From the NCBI GenBank assembly GCA_003537755.1, contig DPQS01000069.1:1-20426 (forward strand): DNA of 20,426 nt. The letters are read 5' to 3'. Positions within the stretch are counted from its first letter, which is position 1, and every line of letters begins with the position of its first letter. Shown here piece after piece: positions 1 through 6,471 of this stretch. This stretch comes from Clostridiales bacterium. Lineage in GTDB: Bacteria; Bacillota; Clostridia; Christensenellales; CAG-314. Below the pieces are notes generated by a model. The model worked only from the letters and a program-made list of their open reading frames with translations. It searched no databases and had not been told where the DNA came from. The position numbers and the translations under genes are program-made.

Positions 1-36
1 TTATTTCGGGTGATAGCGAGCGAGGGCGTACTGGAT

Positions 37-113
37 GTACACTGAGCGAACGTCCACCCGAAAGAATGAGAAAGGACATTACCAAGGTTGTTAGTGATGG
101 CTAAATTAACCCT
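37..113 (+). repeat. Dispersed intergenic repeat, copy A
   Basis: This stretch is similar along its whole length to 19749-19822. Both begin with GTACACT(G/T)AGCGAACGTCCA, continue through CGAAAGAA and AAAGGACATT, and end in TTAACCCT. There are about ten substitutions and one 3-base gap over some 75 bases. Both copies lie between genes, one at each end of the window. No transposase is nearby. The 11-mer TTAGTGATGGC inside it recurs in the tsaE leader near 2816. It may be a non-coding repeat family or a small RNA element. Confidence 0.7.
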
Positions 114-293
114 AGCTAACCGATCTTTTTTGCCCGACCGTTGGTTAGTATTTGCAATAGGTACGAAATTATTTGTTGTAACGTGAAAAAATCGCAATCG
201 AGGTTTTTATGTAGCTGCAAGCCGCTCAATACATTTTGCGGCATTGCTTTGTCTGCGAAAGTTCTTCAAAAGTGTAATTTGTAACAAATAATC

Positions 294-324
294 TTGTTTT
301 TCGACGTTTTGCAGGTGATACAAT
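294..324 (+). promoter_or_regulatory. Weak sigma-A promoter candidate for the small ORF
   Basis: TTGTTT at 294-299 and TACAAT at 319-324 are separated by 19 bases, longer than ideal. The -10 is good and the position, 30 bases before the ATG at 354, fits. The -35 is uncertain. Confidence 0.35.
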
Positions 325-353
325 GAAAAAAATGCGAAACCGAGGTGAAACAT

Positions 354-542
354 ATGGACCAAGTCATGCCGATAATTGCGATTTGCGCCGTAGGGCTGTG
401 TGCCGCCGTCGGGTATTTGTTGTTTGTTGCAGTCAATGCATTGCGTAAAAGGTTTGGCAAACACGGCAATGTAATTGAGATAGACGACGACACTTTGGTG
501 GTGGATTTGCGTGAGTATCGCCGAAAAAAACGCAGACCTTGA
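354..542 (+). CDS. Small single-pass membrane protein, unknown function
   Basis: A 62-residue protein. The ATG at 354 is preferred over an in-frame GTG at 345 because GAGGTG at 342-347 sits 6 bases before the ATG and overlaps the GTG. Residues 5-29 form one hydrophobic helix (PIIAICAVGLCAAVGYLLFV). An Arg/Lys patch follows (RKRFGKHG), then an acidic stretch (EIDDD) and a very basic C-terminus ending RKKRRP. By the positive-inside rule the C-terminal half is probably cytoplasmic. The stop codon overlaps the -35 box of the next promoter, so the gene ends just where deoC transcription begins. I do not recognise a family. Coding is supported by the start signal, the membrane helix and the sensible composition of the cytoplasmic tail. 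Confidence 0.6.
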   Translation: MDQVMPIIAICAVGLCAAVGYLLFVAVNALRKRFGKHGNVIEIDDDTLVVDLREYRRKKRRP

Positions 543-567
543 CAAGCGGCGTAAGGTATGGTACAAT
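539..567 (+). promoter_or_regulatory. Strong sigma-A promoter for deoC
   Basis: A perfect -35 (TTGACA, 539-544) is followed by a 17-base spacer and TACAAT (562-567). Transcription should begin near 574, leaving an untranslated leader of about 195 bases before deoC. That leader has short complementary segments but matches no riboswitch class I recognise. Confidence 0.85.
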
Positions 568-769
568 AGCTTTATCGGTTGCATTGACAGACAAAACTTA
601 CCGCTTGATGCGCAACGTCGCATTGAAGAACAAATTAGTTGCCCTGATTGAAAGTCCGACGCAGCTCGGTTAAGTTTTGTCGCACAGTCGCGCGGCACTT
701 TACAAGTGTAAAAGCAATGCCATAGCGGCAGTCTGTGACCGAAAAGAAAACCCGAAAACGGAGGTTACT

Positions 770-1420
770 ATGGACAAAAAAATTCTGGCAGGTATGATTG
801 ACCACACCTTGCTTAAACCTGCAAAGAAGAGCCAACTCGACGCGCTTTGCAATGAAGCAATTCAATACGGCTTCGCTTCGGTTTGCGTAAACCCCTGCAA
901 CGTAAAGTACTGCGCAAAACTGCTTGACGGCACAAACGTGAAAGTTTGCACCGTAATCGGCTTCCCCCTTGGTGAAAACACCGTGCCAGTAAAGGTTTTT
1001 GAAACCAAAAACGCTATCAAAAACGGCGCAACGGAAATCGACATGGTTATCAACCAATCCTGGGCGAAAACGGGCAACTGGAGCAAAGTCGAAAAGGAAA
1101 TTGCCGCCGTCAAAAAGGCTTGCGGAGACATTACTCTTAAAGTTATTCTGGAAACATGCAACCTTACCGACAAACAACTTGTTGCGGCTTGCAATGCGGC
1201 GGTTGAAGCAGGCGCACAGTTTGTAAAGACAAGCACGGGCTTCGGCACGGGCGGCGCAACTGTCGAGGACGTAAAAGTGATGGCAGACATCGTTCATCCG
1301 CACGGACTTAAGGTCAAGGCAAGCGGAGGCATTCACACCTACGAAGAAGCCGTAGCGATGGTTGAAGCAGGTGCCGATCGTATCGGCGCAAGCGCGGGAG
1401 TACAAATCTGCGGAAAATAA
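770..1420 (+). CDS. deoC: Deoxyribose-phosphate aldolase
   Basis: DERA splits 2-deoxyribose 5-phosphate into glyceraldehyde 3-phosphate and acetaldehyde in cytoplasmic deoxynucleoside catabolism. The protein has 216 residues, normal for the short bacterial DeoC form. Visible landmarks are DHTLLKP at 11-17, EIDMVIN with Asp91, the Schiff-base lysine in FVKTSTGF (Lys153) and the second active-site lysine in KASGGI (Lys183). A phosphate-binding Gly/Ser stretch follows ([10 protein letters not shown], 201-210). The ATG at 770 is chosen because GGAGG at 760-764 lies 5 bases upstream; longer in-frame extension into the leader is not supported. The gene stands alone, without the usual pdp, deoB or cdd partners. 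Its product feeds triose phosphate into the glycolytic enzymes encoded further right. Confidence 0.97.
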   Translation: MDKKILAGMIDHTLLKPAKKSQLDALCNEAIQYGFASVCVNPCNVKYCAKLLDGTNVKVCTVIGFPLGENTVPVKVFETKNAIKNGATEIDMVINQSWAKTGNWSKVEKEIAAVKKACGDITLKVILETCNLTDKQLVAACNAAVEAGAQFVKTSTGFGTGGATVEDVKVMADIVHPHGLKVKASGGIHTYEEAVAMVEAGADRIGASAGVQICGK

Positions 1421-1473
1421 AGTTTACAAAATTGCTGTGTTTGTTGTAATTTTCAAACAATTTAACAAAATAC

Positions 1474-1502
1474 TTGCGTATCGCAGAGCAATGTGATACA
1501 AT
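1474..1502 (+). promoter_or_regulatory. Promoter of the FMN riboswitch-ribU unit
   Basis: TTGCGT at 1474-1479, a 17-base spacer and TACAAT at 1497-1502, with an extended -10 TG at 1494-1495. Transcription should start near 1509, just before the riboswitch. Confidence 0.75.
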
Positions 1503-1518
1503 TGAGTCACAACAAAAT

Positions 1519-1639
1519 TCTTTGGGGCGTGGTGCAATTCCACACCGATAGTTACAGCCTATGAACATGCGCCGCTTGCGGTGCGTGCCGAACGGGTGAA
1601 ATTCCCGTGCCGACGGTACAGTCCGGATGAGAAAAGAAA
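1519..1639 (+). ncRNA. FMN riboswitch (RFN element)
   Basis: The conserved blocks of the RFN aptamer appear in order: GGGGCGTGGTGCAATTCC, CACACCGATAGTTACAGCC (a variant of the CCACCGGCGGTAA block), a variable hairpin around 1565-1590, GGGTGAAATTCCCGTGCCGA, then CGGTACAGTCCGGATGAGA. The aptamer binds flavin mononucleotide. A hairpin at 1652-1672 (GTTAGTT / AACTAAC) and an intrinsic terminator at 1690-1717 follow, before the ribU start at 1773. This is the usual arrangement for transcription attenuation: FMN bound gives termination. The antiterminator pairing was not resolved by eye. Confidence 0.95.
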
Positions 1640-1689
1640 TTTTTTGTCAGGGTTAGTTTAGCCACAACTAACAACCTTATGCAATTTTT

Positions 1690-1717
1690 CGCCCCGAATT
1701 TTCGGGGCGTTTTTTTT
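1690..1717 (+). terminator. Riboswitch-controlled intrinsic terminator
   Basis: An 8-bp GC-rich stem, CGCCCCGA (1690-1697) with TCGGGGCG (1702-1709), has a 4-base loop and is followed by an unbroken run of eight T. It lies between the FMN aptamer and ribU, so it is the expression platform rather than a gene-end terminator. Confidence 0.9.
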
Positions 1718-1772
1718 GTGCCCGAAAGTTCCGGTCTGCCTGCGTGCGACCGATGAACAAAAGGAAGGTTTT

Positions 1773-2465
1773 ATGGAAAACGAACAAAACAAAACTTTGC
1801 AAAACAGCAATGAAACAGAAGTTGAGCAAGATGTCGGACAAATGACCGACGGTAACGAAAAAAACGATACGTATGCAAAAATCGATGACAAAAGCGACGA
1901 AAATAAGCAGAAAAAGGAAAGAAACGACAGAAGTTTTTCTGTGTCGCTGATTGCAAAACTGGCGATACTTTCGGCAATGGCGGTAGTGCTGTTGTACATC
2001 GAATTTCCGCTGCTGCCTGCAACGCCCTGGCTTAAACTTAACGTTTCCGATGTGCCAACGCTGCTTGCTTCGTTTATGTTCGGACCGATTTCGGGAATAG
2101 TGGTCAACGGCGTAAAAGTGGGCGTCTGTCTGCTTATCCGTGGGACTTCGACGGCGTTTGTCGGCGACCTGAGCAACCTTGTCAGCGGCACTTTGTATGC
2201 CCTCGTTGCAGGTATCATTTATATGTTGCACCGCAACAAAAAAGGCGCAATTGTCGCGCTTGCGGTAAGCAGTGTAACTTTTTGCGTTGCCATGTGGGTG
2301 TGCAATCAGTTTTTCCTGTTGCCGCTGTTTGGTATGAGCGATCCTGCAGTGCTGTATCCCGCGCTGTGGTGGACGTTGCTGTTCAACGTAATCAAGACGA
2401 CGATTACCTGTCTTATCACATTCTTTTTGTACAAGGGTACGCACCGTTTGTTTGCCAAATTCTGA
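1773..2465 (+). CDS. ribU: Riboflavin transporter, ECF S component RibU
   Basis: The substrate-binding membrane subunit of an energy-coupling factor transporter; it imports riboflavin together with a shared EcfA/EcfA'/EcfT module encoded elsewhere. The protein has 230 residues. The core starts near residue 54 and has about six hydrophobic segments. The RibU-like motif LNVSDVPTLLASFMFGPISG (about 88-107) corresponds to the family's SDIPALIGxFxFGPxxG. The FMN riboswitch upstream independently supports riboflavin specificity. The ATG at 1773 has AAGGAAGG just upstream. Unusually, residues 1-53 form a hydrophilic, Glu/Asp/Lys/Asn-rich cytoplasmic extension that RibU proteins normally lack. Earlier in-frame starts fall inside the riboswitch terminator and are unlikely. 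Confidence 0.93.
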   Translation: MENEQNKTLQNSNETEVEQDVGQMTDGNEKNDTYAKIDDKSDENKQKKERNDRSFSVSLIAKLAILSAMAVVLLYIEFPLLPATPWLKLNVSDVPTLLASFMFGPISGIVVNGVKVGVCLLIRGTSTAFVGDLSNLVSGTLYALVAGIIYMLHRNKKGAIVALAVSSVTFCVAMWVCNQFFLLPLFGMSDPAVLYPALWWTLLFNVIKTTITCLITFFLYKGTHRLFAKF

Positions 2466-2608
2466 TTACCGCACGGAACGGAACATGATGGTGTAAAAGT
2501 TAGCATGATTGACGTGTGACATGACGTGTAAAATGAAAACAAGTGACGTCAAAACTGCTTTTACCCACACTGCAGCGGCTTGCAACTTGACGAGTAAAGC
2601 TAAAGTCA

Positions 2609-2660
2609 TGCGCCTTATTGCGTAAAAATGCGTATTAAGGCGCAATTTTGTTGCCTTTTT
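2609..2660 (+). terminator. Possible ribU terminator
   Basis: A 9-bp perfect stem, TGCGCCTTA (2609-2617) with TAAGGCGCA (2636-2644), is followed by ATTTTGTTGCCTTTTT. The loop is 18 bases long and the T tract is interrupted, so efficiency is uncertain. It sits about 145 bases after ribU and directly before the next promoter. Confidence 0.5.
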
Positions 2661-2680
2661 GCGGCATACGGTAGTATAAT
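2651..2680 (+). promoter_or_regulatory. Promoter of the tsaE-tsaB-rimI operon
   Basis: TTGCCT at 2651-2656, an 18-base spacer and a perfect TATAAT at 2675-2680. The predicted start near 2687 leaves a leader of about 205 bases before tsaE. The leader contains TTAGTGATGGC, also found in the left-edge repeat. No further gene is seen between 2466 and 2891. Confidence 0.75.
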
Positions 2681-2891
2681 TAACTGGACAGTGAGTGTAG
2701 TTTAACGAATAATCAGTCGCCGTCACAAGCCGAGGCTTGACCACTATTTTTATTTACAATCACAAATAGTTTATGGCTGTAACTCCAATTGTGCACGCTC
2801 CGGTGCCAAAAATTATTAGTGATGGCGAATGGAACCGCTGAAGTTAGTTTGCTGTCGGCGGCGAGAAGTTGACCGCAGAAGCATTTGAAAG

Positions 2892-3323
2892 ATGAAAACA
2901 TACTTATCGCATTCCGTTGAGGAAACAAAACAAATAGCAAAAGACCTGGCGACAACCCTTAAAGGTGGTGAAACGTTGCTTCTTGAGGGTGACCTTGGCG
3001 CAGGCAAAACGCACTTCGCAAAGGGACTTGCCGAGGGACTGGGCATTGACGAACTTGTCACCAGCCCGACTTTTACGTTGCACAACATTTACGAGGGCGG
3101 CAGACTTACGCTCAATCACTTCGACTTTTACCGTGTGGACAACCCCGAGGACGTGGAAATGCTTGGCCTTACCGACTACTTCAGTACGCCCGACGGCGTT
3201 GCGGCGATCGAATGGAGCGCAAACGTAAAGTCGCTGCTTCCAAGGCACACGCGCACCGTAACCATTACCTGTGGACAGGGCGGCGAATGCGACAACATGC
3301 GAAAAATTACAATCGACGACTGA
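2892..3323 (+). CDS. tsaE: tRNA threonylcarbamoyladenosine biosynthesis ATPase TsaE
   Basis: TsaE is the ATPase that works with TsaB and TsaD to transfer threonylcarbamoyl to A37 of ANN-decoding tRNAs. The protein has 143 residues, typical for the family (YdiB/YjeE). Walker A is GDLGAGKT at 33-40, followed by the family blocks VTSPTFTL at 56-63, HFDFYR at 76-81 and IEWSAN at 106-111. The ATG at 2892 has no good Shine-Dalgarno sequence (only GAAAG directly abutting it), so initiation may be weak. tsaB follows 56 bases later. tsaD, the partner that carries out transfer, is not in the window. Confidence 0.95.
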   Translation: MKTYLSHSVEETKQIAKDLATTLKGGETLLLEGDLGAGKTHFAKGLAEGLGIDELVTSPTFTLHNIYEGGRLTLNHFDFYRVDNPEDVEMLGLTDYFSTPDGVAAIEWSANVKSLLPRHTRTVTITCGQGGECDNMRKITIDD

Positions 3324-3379
3324 GCTTAAATGACATTGTGACGTTTACGACACCTTCGACCCCCAAAATACGAGGAAAA

Positions 3380-3946
3380 ATGAAAGTACTTGCAATAGAC
3401 ACGACTACCAAAGACATGATGGTGGCAGTGATTACGGAAAACGAAATTTTTGACGCGTCAGCGTTGAACCTGGGTACGCATCACAGCGAAATGTTGTGCG
3501 GCGCGGTTGCCGACGTCCTTAAAAAGGCAAATGTAACGTTTGCCGATCTTGATGCCTACGCATGCGCAATCGGACCGGGAAGTTTTACGGGGATTCGCAT
3601 CGGAGTTTCCACTGTAAAGGGTTATGCGACTGCCTGCCCGAAACGGTACATTGCCGTCAACTGTCTGCAAGCAATAGGTGAAAGCAACAAACTCGGCGCG
3701 ACGGGCGCAGGCTTTATCGACGCAGGCAACGGCTACTACTATGCCGACTTCGCAAACGGCGTTGAGCCCTGCCTTGTTTCGTACGAATTTGCCGACGAAC
3801 ACAAAAACGTCCCGGTTGCCGCGCTTGCAAACGAGTACTTTGACGGCTTTGTAAATATAGTGCGCAAACGCTTTGCCGAAGCAGCTTTCGATGAGGAACT
3901 TACGCCGCTGTACATACGCAAAAGCCAGGCGGAGGAACGCAGATGA
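3380..3946 (+). CDS. tsaB: tRNA threonylcarbamoyladenosine biosynthesis protein TsaB
   Basis: TsaB is the inactive ASKHA-fold paralogue that dimerises with TsaD and recruits TsaE in t6A synthesis. The ATG at 3380 has GAGG at 3372-3375. A longer in-frame extension to 3212 would run over tsaE and is rejected. The N-terminus MKVLAIDTTT carries the phosphate-1-like motif of the fold, HHSE (34-37) is the family block, and GPGSFTGIRIG (65-75) is the hallmark. At 188 residues it is shorter than the usual 220-240, with the second subdomain reduced. Its stop overlaps the rimI start (ATGA), which indicates translational coupling. Confidence 0.95.
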   Translation: MKVLAIDTTTKDMMVAVITENEIFDASALNLGTHHSEMLCGAVADVLKKANVTFADLDAYACAIGPGSFTGIRIGVSTVKGYATACPKRYIAVNCLQAIGESNKLGATGAGFIDAGNGYYYADFANGVEPCLVSYEFADEHKNVPVAALANEYFDGFVNIVRKRFAEAAFDEELTPLYIRKSQAEERR

Positions 3947-4419
3947 TAGAAAAACTTAGTTACACGATGCCGACGGTATTTCAACTTGCGGACATTGAAA
4001 AGGCATGTTTCGGACGTGACGCGTGGAGTATTGCAGCGCTTCGCGGCGAGTTTAGCAACAATTACTCGCACATGTTCGGTGAAGTGGATGGCGGCAAAAT
4101 CGTAGGCTATGTGTGCGTGCGCGTTATGTATGAAGAAGCGCAGGTGTGCAACATTGCCGTGCTGGAAAGTTACCGCCGCCGAGGGATAGCCTCGTCACTG
4201 ATTGCCGAAATGGAACGATTTGCTGCGGAAAACGGCTGTCTGCGTTCGGAACTGGAAGTGAACACTGCCAACGAAGCCGCCGTAAAACTGTACGAAAAGT
4301 GCGGGTACAAGGCTGTCGGCGTACGCAAAAACTTTTATCGCAAGTCGCGCTTTCCTTCGTGCGACGCTTACACAATGGTAAAGGTGCTTGCCGAAGGCGG
4401 CGAATTGCCCGAAGAATAG
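3943..4419 (+). CDS. rimI: Ribosomal-protein-alanine N-acetyltransferase (RimI-like GNAT)
   Basis: A 158-residue GNAT enzyme that probably acetylates the N-terminal alanine of ribosomal protein bS18 with acetyl-CoA. The acetyl-CoA pyrophosphate-binding loop is RRRGIA (78-83) after the beta-strand ICNIAVLESY-like block. The C-terminal motif NEAAVKLYEKCGY (110-122) is typical of RimI, followed by FYRKSRFPSCDAYTM. The start overlaps the tsaB stop (ATGA), and tsaE-tsaB-rimI is a conserved Firmicutes order. The actual substrate cannot be read from sequence, since RimI homologues can be broader protein N-acetyltransferases. Confidence 0.93.
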   Translation: MIEKLSYTMPTVFQLADIEKACFGRDAWSIAALRGEFSNNYSHMFGEVDGGKIVGYVCVRVMYEEAQVCNIAVLESYRRRGIASSLIAEMERFAAENGCLRSELEVNTANEAAVKLYEKCGYKAVGVRKNFYRKSRFPSCDAYTMVKVLAEGGELPEE

Positions 4420-4441
4420 AGTTTGCAACGCGCCGTGCGGG

Positions 4442-5038
4442 TCAGTTGCTTTTTGCCGAAGTCATAAGTTGCTTCAACGTTTCGACGTGCAGTTGTTCGT
4501 CCAGTATTATGCGTTCGACAAGCGCTTCAACCTGTTCGTTGCGCATTACCATAAGCATCTTTTTGTACTCGGCAATGGCGTTGAGCTCGCTTTTGAGGTC
4601 GTCCATCAACATTTTTTGAATGTTGGTGCTTTGCGAAACACACCCTGAATTGTACGGCACATTGCCGCCCGGGCGTTGCGTAACAGTTGGCGTTACCCCG
4701 AGTTTGTACATGGTTGTGCCAAGCAGCTTAAAGTGGTGCATTTCCGTCATCGATATGCCCATCAGTATTTCGGCGGTCTGTTCGTCGGCGGTTTGCAGCA
4801 GAAAGTTCTGGTAGGCGTACTGCAAGACGGCAGTCAGTTCGCCGTTTACCGTCGCGTATGCAAAAGACAATATTTGTCCTGTACGCACGTCGGCTACAAG
4901 GTTGTCAAGCATGGGATAAGGCAGGTCGCAGGCAATTGGTTTCACGTTGTACTCCGATTTGTTTCCAGTGTATGCCGTATTGCCGTCAAGTGTTACGAAA
5001 GCGGCGTTTGTAGGTAATGAAATCCAAATCGTTTTCAC
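4442..5038 (-). CDS. Small ferritin-like diiron/dimanganese protein
   Basis: A 198-residue protein whose residues about 55-190 form a four-helix ferritin-like bundle. The ligand pattern is complete: Glu67 (GELTAVLQY), Glu99-x-x-His102 (EMHH), Glu151 (ELNAIAEY) and Glu181-x-x-His184 (EQLH). This E / ExxH / E / ExxH spacing matches the rubrerythrin, bacterioferritin and manganese-catalase superfamily. There is no rubredoxin domain. It may be a peroxide-detoxifying, manganese-catalase-like or spore-coat-associated protein; the exact family is not settled. The start appears to be GTG at 5036-5038 with a poor ribosome binding site. An ATG 12 bases upstream is in another frame and stops after 20 codons. 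The N-terminal 50 residues are poorly conserved in appearance, so the start is the least certain part. It is convergent with rimI. Confidence 0.82.
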   Translation of the reverse strand: MKTIWISLPTNAAFVTLDGNTAYTGNKSEYNVKPIACDLPYPMLDNLVADVRTGQILSFAYATVNGELTAVLQYAYQNFLLQTADEQTAEILMGISMTEMHHFKLLGTTMYKLGVTPTVTQRPGGNVPYNSGCVSQSTNIQKMLMDDLKSELNAIAEYKKMLMVMRNEQVEALVERIILDEQLHVETLKQLMTSAKSN

Positions 5039-5158
5039 CCAGCAGCATAAAGGCTGTTTTTTTTATTTGTTTATTTGCCGAAAGTTTCTTATCTGAAAAA
5101 TTTCCGGTTAAAATTTCAGAAAAGTGACAAAATTCTTAAAAACAGCATACAGTGATGT

Positions 5159-6163
5159 ATGTCCACAATATCCGTTACCATTATTTGCAAAAATGAACAA
5201 GAAAATTTGAAAAGGCTTTTCCCGTGCCTTGGATTTGCCGATGAAGTGGTGTTTGTCGACACAGGTTCGACTGACGACAGTGTGGAAACCGCAGCCTCTT
5301 TCGGCGCAAAAATATATGCGTTCGAGTGGTGCGACGACTTTGCGAAAGCACGGAATTTTGCGATAAGCAAGGCAAGTTGCGACTACATTATGTGGGTTGA
5401 TTGCGACGATATTTTAAGCATACGTACACAAAATTTAATTACCGAATGGAAGAAAAACCCTGTCCACAGTTGTGCGGATTTTTACTACATGAAGTATGTA
5501 GTCGGCGACAAATTCAAGACGGCGTTCTGGCGTGAACGACTTGTGCAAAATTGCGACAAATGCAGGTTTGTCGGGTTTATTCACGAAGTTATTCCGCCCT
5601 TCGGTCAAAAGCGAACGTTTGACGGCGAAGTGATTCACGTGAGTAATGCCGACCATTCCGCAAGAAACCTTGCGATGTATCGTAAGGCGCAAACGAGAGG
5701 TAAACGTTTTACGGCAAGAGACAAGTATTACTTTGCGCGTACATTGTATGATTGCGGTTTGTGCGACGAAGCAATGGCGCAGTTTGACTGCGCATCACGC
5801 TGCCGCTCGTTGTCATTGACGGAAGTAGTTGACTGCAAAATGCACATTGCAAAAATGCGACTTAACTTGGGTGAAAACAGACGTGCGCTTGACTTTGCTT
5901 TGTCTGCCGTTCGCCTTTTGCCGCCGTCGCCCGAAGTGTGCTGCGTTGTCGGCGATTGCTTTAGGCAATGTCAACAAATGACTACTGCCGCCGGTTGGTA
6001 TCTCTTGGCAACGCGCGCGGAATACAGCGGCGGTTTTGCCTACGATTACTACCGCCGTTACTATCCGTACATGCGCCTTTCGGAAGTTTTTTCCTTTCTC
6101 GGTGACGACGGTCAATCGGCGTATTACGCCAATTGCGCCGACCTGTATGTGGAAAAGCGGTAA
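5159..6163 (+). CDS. Family 2 glycosyltransferase with helical C-terminal repeat region
   Basis: A 334-residue GT-A fold transferase. The nucleotide-sugar site is visible as TIICKNEQENL (7-17), VDTGSTDDS (33-41) and the metal-binding DxD-type motif WVDCDD (79-84). WRERLV (124-129) and GFIHEVI (139-145) match the acceptor-side signature of SunS-like and TPR-linked GT2 enzymes. The region after about residue 180 looks helical and TPR-like (YYFARTLYDCGLCDEAMAQF, MHIAKMRLNLGENRRALDFA). The protein is cysteine-rich for a cytoplasmic enzyme. It has no ribosome binding site before the ATG, and a weak promoter-like pair (GTGACA 5124-5129, TACAGT 5148-5153) would start transcription almost at the ATG. 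Substrate unknown; roles in surface glycan or peptide glycosylation are possible. Confidence 0.88.
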   Translation: MSTISVTIICKNEQENLKRLFPCLGFADEVVFVDTGSTDDSVETAASFGAKIYAFEWCDDFAKARNFAISKASCDYIMWVDCDDILSIRTQNLITEWKKNPVHSCADFYYMKYVVGDKFKTAFWRERLVQNCDKCRFVGFIHEVIPPFGQKRTFDGEVIHVSNADHSARNLAMYRKAQTRGKRFTARDKYYFARTLYDCGLCDEAMAQFDCASRCRSLSLTEVVDCKMHIAKMRLNLGENRRALDFALSAVRLLPPSPEVCCVVGDCFRQCQQMTTAAGWYLLATRAEYSGGFAYDYYRRYYPYMRLSEVFSFLGDDGQSAYYANCADLYVEKR

Positions 6164-6169
6164 TTGCAT

Positions 6170-6204
6170 GGGAAAAACACTTTTTTTCAAAAAAGGTTTT
6201 CCCC
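6170..6204 (+). repeat. GGGAAAA...TTTTCCCC palindromic element, copy 1
   Basis: A hairpin directly after the glycosyltransferase stop. GGGAAAA (6170-6176) pairs with TTTTCCC (6197-6203), and an inner run of T pairs with a run of A (CTTTTTTT / AAAAAAGG). The sequence continues CACAAATGC. A closely similar element lies at 10126-10169. Either copy may act as a transcription terminator or be a member of a repetitive palindrome family. Confidence 0.65.
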
Positions 6205-6330
6205 ACAAATGCCGTTTTCAAATTAAAAATCACACGCTCAATCTTAAAATTTTGTTTTCAAATTTTTCGTTCCATAGTTAAAATTTATGATGTCTTTATT
6301 TTTGTCAATGTCGTTACGGCGGGTTTTTGA

Positions 6331-6360
6331 TTGACAAAAGTTGACGACAATCTTTATAAT
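6331..6360 (+). promoter_or_regulatory. Sigma-A promoter of the Na+/phosphate cotransporter
   Basis: Perfect hexamers TTGACA (6331-6336) and TATAAT (6355-6360) with an 18-base spacer. A second TTGACG at 6341-6346 is too close to the -10 to serve. Confidence 0.85.
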
Positions 6361-6471
6361 AATATTCGTGAAAGTTTGGCGGTTTGCGCAAAGCCTTGGA
6401 AGCTGTGCAAAGCGTCGGGCAACCCTTTTAACTCTGCGGACATGAATCCGCTGTAATACAAAGGACAACAT

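Larger units (their letters stand above)
1..353. other. Gene-free left edge with repeat and hairpins
   Basis: No convincing coding region is visible here. Long open frames on the minus strand lack family resemblance and a ribosome binding site. The stretch holds a 9-base inverted repeat (TTTCGGGTG near 5-13 and CACCCGAAA near 55-63) enclosing a small GTAC...GTAC dyad. A dispersed repeat follows at 37-113, then an imperfect hairpin formed by CTAACC near 116 and GGTTAG near 143, and AT-rich sequence leading to the small gene at 354. It may be the tail of an upstream intergenic region whose gene lies outside the window. Confidence 0.6.
6164..6471. other. Intergenic region upstream of phosphate transporter
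   Basis: A 308-base stretch without a gene. It holds the palindromic element at 6170-6204, an AT-rich segment to about 6320, the promoter at 6331-6360 and a leader of about 105 bases. The leader contains the 10-base palindrome TTTGCGCAAA (6383-6392) and a small hairpin GCGGA/TCCGC near 6437-6452. No PhoB-type direct repeats were recognised. Confidence 0.6.

Noticed and set aside
207..698. Minus-strand frame of 163 codons at the left edge
   Set aside because: It crosses the small membrane protein gene and the deoC promoter, has no ribosome binding site and no recognisable motif.
2820..2870. T-box riboswitch before tsaE because of TGGAACCGC
   Set aside because: Stem I, the specifier loop and the terminator/antiterminator pair are not visible, and tsaE is not a normal T-box target.
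5043..5066. Intrinsic terminator CAGC...GCTG followed by T run
   Set aside because: A 4-bp stem is too weak, and it lies upstream of the minus-strand gene rather than after a plus-strand one.
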